DNA from: Vibrio zhugei
Lineage (GTDB): Bacteria > Pseudomonadota > Gammaproteobacteria > Enterobacterales > Vibrionaceae
Direction of reading: 5' to 3'
NCBI RefSeq assembly: GCF_003716875.1
Contig: NZ_CP033078.1
Coordinates: forward strand, 62,001 to 126,000
DNA length: 64,000 nt
In this document: in pieces, positions 39,718 to 49,369 of the stretch
How the letters are laid out: every line of letters begins with the position of its first letter
Numbering within the stretch: position 1 is the first letter of the stretch
Translations under genes and position numbers: made by a program
Notes under the pieces: generated by a model
The model's input: the letters and a program-made list of their open reading frames with translations, nothing else
Database searches by the model: none
What the model was told of the DNA's origin: nothing

Positions 39718-40009
39718 CGCGACGTTCACGGCGTTGCTCCCCGCTTACGCCATTTTATTGGTAATTTTACGAATAATTCTCATTACTTCACCTTAGCAAC
39801 GAAAATATAACTAATTATCCGTATTTTATGGAACGGTATGCCGGAAAATGTATCTAATCACCTTATCAAGTATGTTGATTCCGTGTCAGTCTGTTAGTAT
39901 TCGTCCTCACAGAGAAAGGTGTCCTTAGAATGCTTTTAGCATCTATTTGGGCGTCATTCTATTCTTGTGGGTCATGTTAGGTAAGAGAACAAAAAGCAAA
40001 GCAACTATT

Positions 40010-40759
40010 ATGAAAAACGTCATTGAACGAAGAGGTGAGCGCTGCGATGTGCTAAGTCCGGACGGTGTTTTACTCGTGTCTTTTACACCCACCTTCCAAC
40101 CGATTTTTAACAACAATAATCAAGCGTTATGTGGCTTTGAATGTTTACCTGAAATGCAATTTAATGCGGGTGAAGACTATTACGCCAGCAATTTTTTTCT
40201 ACATAATGATATCGATTGCATAAGATCGTTAGTTCTCCAACAAATCAAATTTGCTATCCAATGCATTCAAACAACGCAGTGTCGGGTGAGTGTGAATGTG
40301 GATATGAGCGATCTCAATGACGCAGAGTTTTTCAACAAAATAATGTCGCTTAGCATGCCTCATTTAGTGCTTGAATTAGATGGCTATGACCTCGATGAGG
40401 CGCAAATACCTCAGTTGGTTCGTCATGTTCGCCAATTACAAAAAGCGGGGGTGGAATTATGGTTGGACAATTACGATGCCCGTCAATCCACCCATAATCA
40501 GTATTTAAAGCTCAGAGAATGGGAAGGGATCAAGCTCGCGCCCGAGTTTTCGGAGTATTTGATGCACAACCCGAAAAAATGCTCGGTACTTGAAAAATTA
40601 CCCACCTATGTGTCGACCGTGATCATGGACGGCGTGAACAGCGAACCTCAACATGCATTCTCGCAAACGCATGCGCTCAGTTCACAAGGGATTTACTATT
40701 CTTATCCACTATATAGCCAAGAGGCTTATCAGTATGTGGGCTGTAAAGCTTCCGCCTAA
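40010..40759 (+). CDS. Degenerate EAL-domain protein
   Basis: A 249-aa protein with an EAL (cyclic-di-GMP phosphodiesterase) fold, about residues 20-245, but with key residues altered: the EAL motif reads ECL, the DDFG loop reads LDNYDA, the KxD site is K-L-A and the final acidic loop is MDGVN instead of EGVE. The closing QGIYYSYPLY keeps the family's Q-G-Y-x-x-x-P pattern. It is therefore more likely a binding or scaffolding protein than an active enzyme. The start is uncertain: in-frame starts at 39947 and 39974 exist and no strong ribosome site marks any of them. Confidence 0.75.
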   Translation: MKNVIERRGERCDVLSPDGVLLVSFTPTFQPIFNNNNQALCGFECLPEMQFNAGEDYYASNFFLHNDIDCIRSLVLQQIKFAIQCIQTTQCRVSVNVDMSDLNDAEFFNKIMSLSMPHLVLELDGYDLDEAQIPQLVRHVRQLQKAGVELWLDNYDARQSTHNQYLKLREWEGIKLAPEFSEYLMHNPKKCSVLEKLPTYVSTVIMDGVNSEPQHAFSQTHALSSQGIYYSYPLYSQEAYQYVGCKASA

Positions 40760-40779
40760 TACGCTCTCAGTAAAGTAAG

Positions 40780-40829
40780 AAAAGGCCAACTTTTATGGGG
40801 TAACTCCATAATCCGTTGGCCTTTTTTTT
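40780..40829. terminator. Terminator between convergent genes
   Basis: AAAGGCCAAC pairs with GTTGGCCTTT around a long inner loop with its own short stem; eight T follow. Confidence 0.85.
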
Positions 40830-40835
40830 GGACAA

Positions 40836-42788
40836 TTATTGAGAATACCAGCCTTGCTGATACGCCATACTACCGAAGTTGGCATAAGCGTGGGCTTCTT
40901 GTGTTAATGCCGCATCGGGTTGGCTAGGTATTAACTTCTCATCCTGAAGTAAGAACGTCAGTGGCGCTTTCTCAGGCTGAAAAATGATCGCTTTATTGCC
41001 TTTTAAGTAAGCAAAGTTTTTATCATATTGCAGCATTGCTCTAGGTTGCGACTCGGACATTGGTTTTGTGAAATCGTTACCTATCATAGGGTGCGCGCCG
41101 GATGCACCAATCAGGGACAGGAGTGTTGGTCCCAGATCGATTTGGCTAGCCAGTCGGTTTTCTACTTGATGCGGGACGTCATGACCAAAAATAACCGCAG
41201 GGATATGGAAGTGGCGCACTGGGACTAAGTTCGCACCCTGAACGCGCGAGTCGTGATCCGCGACGACGACGAAGATAGTATCTTTCCAATAGTCCGATTG
41301 TTTGGCTTTTTTGACAAATTCGCCCAGAGCGTAATCCGAGTACTTGGCGGCATTATTCCGAGTCTGCTTGGGATGATCGTAAGGAGTGATGGTGCCATCT
41401 GGATAATCATACGGAGAATGATTCGATGAGGTAAAAACCAAACTAAAGAAGGGCTTGCCTTGTTGATGGAGTTGCGTGAACTCGCGATCGGCTTGGGTAT
41501 ATAAATCGCCATCTGAGGCGCCCCAAGAGCCTAAAAAGTTGATATTGGCAAAGTCACTGCCTTCGACAATATCTTGAAAACCATTCCCTAAGAAAAACGT
41601 CTTCATATTATCAAAGTGGGCCTCACCGCCATAAATAAATTGAGTATGGTAGCCGCGCTGACCGAGAAAACTGGCGAGCGTAAAGAAATTTTGTTGAGAC
41701 TTACCTAATTTCACCACCGAGCGTGCTGGCGTTGGCGTAAACCCAGTGACTACCGCTTCAATGCCGCGCACCGACCGGGTTCCCGTGGCGTACAACTGCG
41801 TGAAGTTCCAGCCTTCGTCCATGATCTTATCAAGATTAGGCGTTAGCGGTAGCCCACCAAGCTTGCCCACATATCGAGCGCCTAAGCTCTCTTGCAGCAA
41901 AATGACGAGATTTTTTTTACGCCCAGGGAAACTCGAGGTATGCATTGTTTTGGTGGGGGCCGTTGCATCAGTATATGTGGCCTCTTTATTTTGCATCGTA
42001 CTGTGAATGAGCTTGAGCAGAACCTCTTGCTTCATGGGCCCGTAGTAATCTGCACTCGATTTTTCATCTTTTGCTTGTTTCCACGCAAAGGCGACAGAAT
42101 AAGCCGAGTTTAAACTCAGATCATTTAATAAATGATCCGTTGAAAAAGCCACTAACGCAGGATTGATAGGGCGATGTTCTAACGTGCCTCGCGCTGCCAA
42201 GACAAGCAAGCATGTGAGGACGAATTGCATGGTAATTTGTCGAAAGAACACCCCTTTGCTCTCACTGCGCCAAACACGATCAAACAGTTTGGCGAATACC
42301 CACCCTGAGATCAAAAGCGCAGCGAGCACCAGCACAATCTCGGTTTTATACCCGGCAAAGAGCATCGAGGAGACTTCTTTGGGGTAAATTAAGTAATCGA
42401 GAAATAAGCGGTTTGGGCGTAAATCGTATTCTAAGATAAACGTCGGGGTGATGAGCTCAAAGAAAAGAATGAGAAGGCTTCCCCCGACAAGATACAGTTT
42501 GAGTGGCAAACGTAAGTATTGAGGAAGGCGGATAAGGGTCGCGATAATAACCAGCAACAAGGCAGGCGCAAAAAGATACCCTAATGAAGAGAGATCGATG
42601 CGCAGGCCACCGATAAAAATGTGAGCATATTGACCACTGTGTGCAAACACCCGCTCGCTTTGCCAGAGTGAGAGTATTAGCCGCGATAGGCTAAGCAGAA
42701 GCAAATCAATAAGAAAAAAGCACAGTAACGGTTGCAACACACCAGCTTTTAGCACGCTGGCTTTATGACGAGGCATTAATGTAGCCAT
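40836..42788 (-). CDS. LTA-synthase-family sulfatase-fold membrane transferase
   Basis: A 650-aa inner-membrane enzyme with about five N-terminal helices and a periplasmic alkaline-phosphatase-fold domain from about 300. The catalytic Thr is in GTRSVRGIEAV, and metal ligands are in LLQES, the FTSSNHSPYD region and VVADHDSR. Family members (LtaS, OpgB, EptA-like) transfer phosphoglycerol or phosphoethanolamine from a phospholipid. Transcribed after dgkA. Start at 42788 (GGGGAA upstream) is preferred; a second possible ATG at 42776 overlaps the dgkA stop as TAATG. Confidence 0.85.
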   Translation of the reverse strand: MATLMPRHKASVLKAGVLQPLLCFFLIDLLLLSLSRLILSLWQSERVFAHSGQYAHIFIGGLRIDLSSLGYLFAPALLLVIIATLIRLPQYLRLPLKLYLVGGSLLILFFELITPTFILEYDLRPNRLFLDYLIYPKEVSSMLFAGYKTEIVLVLAALLISGWVFAKLFDRVWRSESKGVFFRQITMQFVLTCLLVLAARGTLEHRPINPALVAFSTDHLLNDLSLNSAYSVAFAWKQAKDEKSSADYYGPMKQEVLLKLIHSTMQNKEATYTDATAPTKTMHTSSFPGRKKNLVILLQESLGARYVGKLGGLPLTPNLDKIMDEGWNFTQLYATGTRSVRGIEAVVTGFTPTPARSVVKLGKSQQNFFTLASFLGQRGYHTQFIYGGEAHFDNMKTFFLGNGFQDIVEGSDFANINFLGSWGASDGDLYTQADREFTQLHQQGKPFFSLVFTSSNHSPYDYPDGTITPYDHPKQTRNNAAKYSDYALGEFVKKAKQSDYWKDTIFVVVADHDSRVQGANLVPVRHFHIPAVIFGHDVPHQVENRLASQIDLGPTLLSLIGASGAHPMIGNDFTKPMSESQPRAMLQYDKNFAYLKGNKAIIFQPEKAPLTFLLQDEKLIPSQPDAALTQEAHAYANFGSMAYQQGWYSQ

Positions 42789-43150
42789 AACACGGTTCCC
42801 CAAACGGATAGTGAACAAAGGAAGCTGACAAGGACAAGTGCGGAACCTATGTTTTTTGCCACCCCTGATAATAAGTGATACTCCAATCCAACGCGATCAA
42901 TCATCACTTCGATAGCGGTATTGATCATTTCGGCTATTAAGACGAAGACCATACTCAGGATGACGAATAATGTTTGTATGGCTGGTAACTCAAGCCAGAA
43001 AGCGACAATGGTGAGAGGGACAAATAGCAATATCTCTTGTTTAAACGCCGCTTCATTTTGGCAAAGCCACTTGAGTCCATTAAAGCTATGGACAAAACTA
43101 TACAGAATCCGGTGCAGGCCGGTGCGTTTGATGATGAGGTCTTCTTTCAT
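42776..43150 (-). CDS. dgkA: Diacylglycerol kinase, prokaryotic type
   Basis: A 124-aa inner-membrane protein with three membrane helices, matching E. coli DgkA (122 aa). The conserved blocks NEAAFKQE, EMINTAIEVMIDRVGLEYH and SGVAKNIGSA hold the active-site Glu and Asn residues. It recycles diacylglycerol to phosphatidate. Its end overlaps the start region of the LTA-synthase-family gene, an enzyme class that releases diacylglycerol, so the two probably work in sequence. Confidence 0.94.
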   Translation of the reverse strand: MKEDLIIKRTGLHRILYSFVHSFNGLKWLCQNEAAFKQEILLFVPLTIVAFWLELPAIQTLFVILSMVFVLIAEMINTAIEVMIDRVGLEYHLLSGVAKNIGSALVLVSFLCSLSVWGTVLWLH

Positions 43151-43527
43151 GATTCATCAGCTCTATACGTAAGATTATGGTTAGCGAATGACGGCAGGGA
43201 ATGAATAGGAATGCCTATCCAGCCGTTTCATCACAACGGTCAATATCACCTTGATGCCCTATAGAATGTTCATCACGAGCAAAAAACCGCATACTATTAA
43301 AACTTATACATTCAAGACGTCTACACCACCTAAATGTATGATTTATGTGAACTCGGTAGATTTATATATGTAATTTGCAATTAGGCAAATGGTAATGAAG
43401 GGCTGCAAACTTTACAGAAGTGAACTTGACCTTTTTTCTTCGTTGATGTTTAAAGTTTCAGAAACCCACTATTTATGGTTATATATTTGAATTTATTATA
43501 AATTTTTAATTTTTCATAACGAAAAGC
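43151..43527. other. Left boundary zone of the accessory island
   Basis: About 380 bp of AT-rich DNA between dgkA and the first island gene, with no gene recognised. Base composition falls visibly here relative to the core. No attachment repeat could be identified, since the other end of the island lies outside the window. Confidence 0.45.
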
Positions 43528-44010
43528 TTGAGGATTATTAATCTTGGACATTCTTTCAATACTGGAAGTGGGAAAGGCAAAGGTCTGTGGTTGTCGATAA
43601 AAAATGAACATTTCAATTCTAGGTGTGCATACTGTGGTGAGGAAAGCCATCAGTTGCAAGTGGAGCATGTTTTCATGTTCAATCGCACTGAATACGGATT
43701 ACACCATCCAGGTAACACGGTTCCTTGTTGTAAATTTTGTAATACCCGATTTAAAAATAACGAGAACATGTATTGCTCTTGGGAAGAGCATTTACTGAAA
43801 GTATGTCAGAATAGAAATGAACTTGATAAGTTTGAGATAAGAAAAAAGGTGATCCTTGATAACTTTGAGAGGTTTGCTTATCCGAAACTGAATGATAAAG
43901 AAAAGCATGCGATAAGAGTGATAGCGAATAGTCTGTATGAAAACATAAAAACTGAATCTGATAAGTCATTGAGTCTATATAAGCAGCTAGATGAAGCATT
44001 TGTGAAGTGA
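43528..44010 (+). CDS. HNH endonuclease
   Basis: A 160-aa HNH nuclease. Zinc-binding pairs C33-x2-C36 and C68-x2-C71 bracket the catalytic VEHVF (H47) and the NTV region, matching the HNH pattern C-x2-C ... EH ... N ... C-x2-C. The start is a TTG with a GAAAAG site, so it is uncertain; no ATG in frame lies near. It sits about 90 bp before a C5-cytosine methyltransferase on the same strand, which makes it the likely nuclease of a restriction-modification unit. Confidence 0.75.
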   Translation: MRIINLGHSFNTGSGKGKGLWLSIKNEHFNSRCAYCGEESHQLQVEHVFMFNRTEYGLHHPGNTVPCCKFCNTRFKNNENMYCSWEEHLLKVCQNRNELDKFEIRKKVILDNFERFAYPKLNDKEKHAIRVIANSLYENIKTESDKSLSLYKQLDEAFVK

Positions 44011-44100
44011 TATATAGTCGATTTTTTAGCTTTTTAGATGCTAGTTATCTGGTAATAAATCTGTAGAATATGCCAGCTTATAACATAGGTTAAGGTTGAT

Positions 44101-45282
44101 GTGATTTTGAACAATGCTATCGATTTATTTGCTGGTGCAGGTGGTTTCAGCTTATCGGCTCATCGTTTAGGCCTAGATATCTTAGCCGCTATTGAACTCG
44201 ATAAGTCTGCGGCTCAGACCTATCGATTGAATATGATCGAAAGACTAGGCCAAAACACTCGCTTACTCAATGAGGATATCCTTCAGATAGAACCTGAAAA
44301 TTTAAGAGATTCTTTAGGTATTAACGCTGGTGAGTTGTCTTTGATTTTAGGCGGTCCACCATGCCAGGGGTTCTCTAGTCATCGTATTAGAAATGCCGGA
44401 GTTGATGATCCACGTAATCTTTTACTATTAAGGTATTTTGATTTTGTCGAGGCATTCGCACCTAAAGCTTTCTTAGTAGAAAATGTGTCAGGTCTTTTTT
44501 GGGAAAGACATAAGGAATACTTGAACAAATTTTTAGCACTTGCGCAAGAGAATAATTACAACATCGTATTCTGCGATACTTTAAATACAAAAGACTATGG
44601 AGTTCCACAAAATAGGAAAAGAGCTTTTATCTTAGGTATTAGACGAGATATCGCATTCAATGCAAAATCTTTCCCTCCTACACAAACCCATTTTTCACCA
44701 GTATCAAAGCAAGTTCAGAATGGTTCTGCAGCATGGAGGCCTTCATCGTGTGTCTTCGAACCTCTAAGTCCAGAACTAGTGGAACGATATATTGAAGAGC
44801 ATTTTCGGAGTCACTCTAATATGAGTGATGATGAAGCAAGAAATTTACTGTTTAGTTTAGAGTCTGGTACTGAAGTCAGTGTAAATGACCCGTGTAATAT
44901 ACACATGCAGCCATCAGAAAGAATGGAAACTCGATTTCAACATACAAGACTGAATGGAAGTCGTATCGATGCTGGCCCAGAGTTTGAATTAGATTGTCAT
45001 GCCAATGGTTATGCAGGCCATAAAGATGTTTATGGTAGGATGATGATACATCAGCCATCAAACACTATAACAACGGGTTGTAACAATCCATCTAAAGGTC
45101 GTTTTGTCCATCCTTGGAGAAATCATGGTATTACGCTAAGGCATGCCGCTAGATTACAAACGTTCCCAGATGATTTCATATTTACAGGTAGTTCTACTCA
45201 TCAAGCTAAGCAGATCGGTAATGCTGTCCCCCCAATGCTTGCGGAAGTTCTAATAAATGCCATTATGAATGGAATGGAATAA
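44101..45282 (+). CDS. DNA (cytosine-5)-methyltransferase
   Basis: A 393-aa C5-cytosine methyltransferase with all main motifs: DLFAGAGG (I, 8-15), GGPPCQGFSS with catalytic C88 (IV), ENVSG (VI, 127-131), QNRKR (VIII, 170-174), RH-containing motif IX and GNAVPP (X) near the C-terminus. The variable target-recognition region lies between VIII and IX (about 190-310). GTG start at 44101 with AAGGT upstream. Target sequence unknown. Partners: the HNH gene before it and the GHKL ATPase after it. Confidence 0.93.
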   Translation: MILNNAIDLFAGAGGFSLSAHRLGLDILAAIELDKSAAQTYRLNMIERLGQNTRLLNEDILQIEPENLRDSLGINAGELSLILGGPPCQGFSSHRIRNAGVDDPRNLLLLRYFDFVEAFAPKAFLVENVSGLFWERHKEYLNKFLALAQENNYNIVFCDTLNTKDYGVPQNRKRAFILGIRRDIAFNAKSFPPTQTHFSPVSKQVQNGSAAWRPSSCVFEPLSPELVERYIEEHFRSHSNMSDDEARNLLFSLESGTEVSVNDPCNIHMQPSERMETRFQHTRLNGSRIDAGPEFELDCHANGYAGHKDVYGRMMIHQPSNTITTGCNNPSKGRFVHPWRNHGITLRHAARLQTFPDDFIFTGSSTHQAKQIGNAVPPMLAEVLINAIMNGME

Positions 45283-45283
45283 T

Positions 45284-45311
45284 AAGAAGGTCTACAATGT
45301 AGACCTTCTTG
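45284..45311 (+). terminator. Hairpin after the cytosine methyltransferase gene
   Basis: AAGAAGGTCTA and TAGACCTTCTT form a perfect 11-bp stem right after the stop codon. The T-run is missing, so it may attenuate rather than stop transcription into the ATPase gene. Confidence 0.55.
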
Positions 45312-45377
45312 CTTATCAATAAGATAAACTTTTAGTATGTAAAACATACAGTTTAATCCGCATCCTCAGAGGTTGAC

Positions 45378-46991
45378 ATGGCATATGAATTAAAATTTGA
45401 TCCTAAAACCATCGAACATTTAGGCGTAAAAATGTACTCGACCTTACCTCCTGCACTGGGAGAGATTATTTCTAATGCATATGATGCGGATGCAGATAAG
45501 GTTGAATTGAATTTCCATGAACAAAATCAGACCCCAAAAGCAATAACGGTCAAAGATGATGGGTATGGAATGAGCTCAGATGATATTCAAACTAAATTTT
45601 TAGTTATTGGTAGAAACCGTAGAAATTCTGATGGGGATGTTCCGACGCGTAAGCACGGACGACTACCTACTGGAAAGAAAGGCTTAGGTAAGTTAGCTTT
45701 ATTTGGTTTAGCTAAAGTTATTACTGTAGACACTATTAAAGATGGGCTTCGCAATCGATTTGTTCTTGAATGGGATAATCTACTGTCTGCTGATGGGGTT
45801 TATAGTCCTAAGATAGAGGTATCCGACGAAAAAACGAGTAAAGAGAACGGAACTACAATAAAGCTGTCGGAGTTGAAAAGAAAAACCCCTTTCGACTTAG
45901 AAGGTATCGCTGACAGCTTGTCAAAAATGTTTATCATAGACTCTTCATTTTCTATTGTTTTAAAGTCAAAAAATGGTAAGGAATTACTAGTTGATAATGA
46001 TAGAAAATACAAACAGATAGAAGAGCAATTCTCTTGGGATGAAAATGATCTTATCCCTCAAGAGAGTATGTATAGGGATAAGATCCAGCTTCGATTAATA
46101 ACCGCTAAAACACCCATTTCTCCTAGCTCAGGACTAAGGGGTATCACTCTGTTCTCTCGAGGAAAGTTGGTTAATGCACCTGAATATTTTGCATCAAGTA
46201 CATCAAGCCATTTCTTTCAGTATTTAACAGGGTGGATAAAAGCTGACTTTATTGACCTGCTGGATGAAGATGTAATTTCCACTAACCGGCAAGCTATTAA
46301 TTGGGATCATCCTGAAATGGAACAGTTAAGGGCGTTCTTATCCGACCTAATTGTGCAAGTAGGGCGTGAATGGCGAAAAAAAAGAGAAGTCAAAAAAAAT
46401 GAGGAGTTCACAGTAAGTACTGGTATTGACAAAGAGAAATGGCTTTCTACGATGTCTAAGGATGTTAGGAGACCATTGCGGAAAATTGTCGATACTATGA
46501 CCAAAGGCGAAGAAGTTTCAGAAACGTATTTACCAGTGATATCTGCTCTCTATGAGATTGTTCCAGAATACCCTGACTTACATTGGCGACATCTCCATGA
46601 AGAGATTCGGGAGAGAATTCAACCTTACTACTCTAATAATCAATTTGCAGAAGCAGCAGATCAGGGAACTAAAATTTACGCTCAGTTATTGCGAAAAATG
46701 AGTGGTGTGAATAAAGATGGAACTGATCTCGCTAGTGTGTTTAATAGTAAGCCACCCAAGATAAAAATTGCCGATATTAGTACTGATAGCGGATGGAATA
46801 TCCAAGAAGGGCAAGGCCATATGACAAGAGGTGTAATGGCTGGCTTTAGAAATCCAATGAATCATGCGCCTTTCGACGCTTTAGTTCCCGGAACATTCTC
46901 TCAATTGGATTGTTTGAATATACTCAGTTTAATATCATATTTAACGACTAGATTGGACTATGCTATTGATATTGAAAAAGAGGATAGTTAA
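45378..46991 (+). CDS. GHKL ATPase, MORC/HSP90-like, restriction-associated
   Basis: A 537-aa protein whose N-terminal third is a GHKL ATP-binding fold: N-box EIISNAYDADA (E29, N33, D36), G1 box DDGYGM (60-65) and G2 box TGKKGLGKLA (98-107). A transducer-like middle and a helical C-terminus follow. Bacterial MORC-type GHKL ATPases are known to sit in restriction-modification loci with C5-cytosine methyltransferases, so this fits as the ATP-driven partner of the HNH and methyltransferase genes just upstream. A role in clamping or looping DNA is inferred. Confidence 0.8.
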   Translation: MAYELKFDPKTIEHLGVKMYSTLPPALGEIISNAYDADADKVELNFHEQNQTPKAITVKDDGYGMSSDDIQTKFLVIGRNRRNSDGDVPTRKHGRLPTGKKGLGKLALFGLAKVITVDTIKDGLRNRFVLEWDNLLSADGVYSPKIEVSDEKTSKENGTTIKLSELKRKTPFDLEGIADSLSKMFIIDSSFSIVLKSKNGKELLVDNDRKYKQIEEQFSWDENDLIPQESMYRDKIQLRLITAKTPISPSSGLRGITLFSRGKLVNAPEYFASSTSSHFFQYLTGWIKADFIDLLDEDVISTNRQAINWDHPEMEQLRAFLSDLIVQVGREWRKKREVKKNEEFTVSTGIDKEKWLSTMSKDVRRPLRKIVDTMTKGEEVSETYLPVISALYEIVPEYPDLHWRHLHEEIRERIQPYYSNNQFAEAADQGTKIYAQLLRKMSGVNKDGTDLASVFNSKPPKIKIADISTDSGWNIQEGQGHMTRGVMAGFRNPMNHAPFDALVPGTFSQLDCLNILSLISYLTTRLDYAIDIEKEDS

Positions 46992-47253
46992 GTTGATGAA
47001 ATCGTTATTTTTATTTAGCTAAAGTTCATTAATGAGCAAAGTTCCTTAAATTGTTTTGATTTTTAGAGGATGCTTAATAGTCATCCTTTTTACATTTTTA
47101 TCTTTAAGAGTTCTTCAGCATACACTGAGTGAATCAGGGCGGACTTGCTATGAAATACCTCACTAATTATATGAATTTTTATATTGTAAATGTTTATATA
47201 GAATAATAAATAGGTTAGCATATAAGTTATATATCAATACTAAGAATGTTATC

Positions 47254-49146
47254 ATGTCACAAGAACTAATTGAAAGTCTATCCTCTCGAAGTATCGATTC
47301 CTTCTCGAATTATATAAAGCAGATTCGCTTTCCTTTTTTTAAAAAACTTAAAAAAAATTCAGAGATAAATTTTGAATACCCATTCACAGTGCTCGTTGGC
47401 CCAAATGGTTCCGGCAAGTCATCAACGCTACAAGCTTTATATGGTTGTCCAGCAAAAAATAACGTTGCTCATTATTGGTTCTCTACAGCAATCGATCCAA
47501 TAAAGGAAAGTGGTGATGAAGCACATCGATATATTTATAAATATAAGCCTGAACGATACCCAAATGATATCGAAATAGTCCAACTAAGACGGAAGCGTGA
47601 CAACGATCCGGACTATTGGGAAACGGCAAGGCCGAGAACAACGGATGGAATGGCTCCTATGCCAACGTTCAAAAAAAAGCATGAACATCTAAGAAATCAG
47701 ACTCGTTGGAAAAAAATGGTCAAGAATGTTGTATATATTGATTTTCGATCTGAACTTAGTGCTTTTGATAAGTTTTTCTACTTCGGTACATTCGCAAAAA
47801 GCGATAACATAGAGTCTCCTCAAGATTTCCTTCGTTATCGCTCAGAGAAGCTAAATAGACATATAACCAACTTCGATGGGAGCCCTCTGTTTTGGCATAC
47901 ACGTACTACGAAATCTATTGATGAATTAACGAGTAAAGAATTAGAATGGACCAATCGGATACTTGGTAAATACTATGTCAGCGCTAAAATTGTTAAACAT
48001 AACTTTTTTAATAACGATGGATACTCAATTATCTTTACTAACAATGATGATTCATATAGTGAAGCAGTTGCTGGTAGTGGTGAAGTTTCCGTTGTTAACT
48101 GTGTAGTGAAAGTATTGAGAGCTCCCCCTCAATCCTTAATTCTTCTAGATGAACCCGAAGTTTCATTGCACCCAGGCGCACAAACTGAACTTAGAACATT
48201 ACTACTCACATCGATACAAAAGAATAGTTGCCAAGTAATCATGTCTACACACTCTGAGCATTTTGTTCAGTCTCTGCCAGATAAAGCTGTGAAATTGTAT
48301 CAATATGAAGAAACTACAGATTCTTACTCAATACTTAATAATTGTTCACCTGAACAAGCATTCATTCGTCTTGGTTCTTCTTTACACAATTCTAGTAAAA
48401 AGAAGGTTTATGTAGAAGATGAGCTAGCAAAAAAATTAGTACTTGAAGCTATAGCAGAGATCGATGAAGAGTCTCTGTGTTCATTTGACGTTATTCCTTA
48501 TCCCGGAGGTGCCAACACAATGTTGAATAACCTTCTAGTGCATTTCGCAGCTTCTCAGATAAATACAGATGATATCGTCTTATTGGATGGAGACATGCGT
48601 AAATCAATTAATATTGAACAAAGAACTCAGTACGAAGATGAATTAGACAATGGGAGTATAGAACTTAAACGTTATGCTAATGATATACCTGAGTCTTCAT
48701 TTAATTGCCTAGATGAAATTTTAAAGTCTCAAATCGGTATCTCTGGAGACTCTTTCAAATTGCCACTTAATGGTGGGAATGCCTCTAATGACCAACAGGC
48801 AATTGATTTTAAACTTAGAATTCTAGATATATATCATAAAAAATTTACATTCATGAATGTGGATACGCCAGAAGAATTTATTTGGGAAATGGCTAAAAAC
48901 GATAATGTCGGATTAATGAATATTGACGTTATAAAAAATACCTTCCCTCAGAAAAATTATAAAGATAAATTTGTTAGATTGACCGAATCATTGCATGGTG
49001 CTCAAAGTGATGCTAGAAAAATTTTCGATACTCAAATGATTTTCTTACATCAGCGAGATAAAGAACATCCGAGTTGGATAGAATTCAAAGAGCTCATCCA
49101 AAGCATATTGTCTATACAACCAATTTTATATTGTAATCATGTATGA
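47254..49146 (+). CDS. OLD-like ATPase with C-terminal TOPRIM-like domain
   Basis: A 630-aa protein. The ABC-type ATPase part has Walker A GPNGSGKS (49-56), SGSGEVS signature-like turn (GSGEVSVVNCVVKVL), Walker B LILLDEPEVSLHP with D299-E300, and an H-loop STHSEHF. The C-terminal half has TOPRIM-like features: VYVEDELAKKL with the metal-site Glu, and later IVLLDGDM (D-x-D). This layout matches OLD-family nucleases (overcoming lysogenisation defect), which act in phage defence alone or with a partner. It has a 260-bp gap before it and a terminator after, so it may be a stand-alone unit. Nuclease activity is inferred. Confidence 0.75.
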   Translation: MSQELIESLSSRSIDSFSNYIKQIRFPFFKKLKKNSEINFEYPFTVLVGPNGSGKSSTLQALYGCPAKNNVAHYWFSTAIDPIKESGDEAHRYIYKYKPERYPNDIEIVQLRRKRDNDPDYWETARPRTTDGMAPMPTFKKKHEHLRNQTRWKKMVKNVVYIDFRSELSAFDKFFYFGTFAKSDNIESPQDFLRYRSEKLNRHITNFDGSPLFWHTRTTKSIDELTSKELEWTNRILGKYYVSAKIVKHNFFNNDGYSIIFTNNDDSYSEAVAGSGEVSVVNCVVKVLRAPPQSLILLDEPEVSLHPGAQTELRTLLLTSIQKNSCQVIMSTHSEHFVQSLPDKAVKLYQYEETTDSYSILNNCSPEQAFIRLGSSLHNSSKKKVYVEDELAKKLVLEAIAEIDEESLCSFDVIPYPGGANTMLNNLLVHFAASQINTDDIVLLDGDMRKSINIEQRTQYEDELDNGSIELKRYANDIPESSFNCLDEILKSQIGISGDSFKLPLNGGNASNDQQAIDFKLRILDIYHKKFTFMNVDTPEEFIWEMAKNDNVGLMNIDVIKNTFPQKNYKDKFVRLTESLHGAQSDARKIFDTQMIFLHQRDKEHPSWIEFKELIQSILSIQPILYCNHV

Positions 49147-49165
49147 TTTTAGTGAATATCATTTG

Positions 49166-49207
49166 ACCCACCACATTAAAGAATACTGTGGTGGGTGGTG
49201 TTTTTTC
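49166..49207. terminator. Terminator after the OLD-like gene
   Basis: ACCCACCACA pairs with TGTGGTGGGT, followed by GGTG and six T. It lies between this gene and the minus-strand gene further on. Confidence 0.8.
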
Positions 49208-49369
49208 TAAGTCACTGTATTTTAGTTTTTAAACTACAATCTTGAGAGTTATTCAATGTTCTGGATCTAAACATTGATTTTTTGTATTTATTTGTTAATT
49301 ATCATTTGTTTACCATTTGTTTTTGGTCGTATTGTTGAGTCTTAACCACCACTTTAACCACCAGTTGGA

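Noticed and set aside
43151..43527. Attachment site at the left end of the island
   Set aside because: No tRNA end or direct repeat could be matched because the right end is outside the window.
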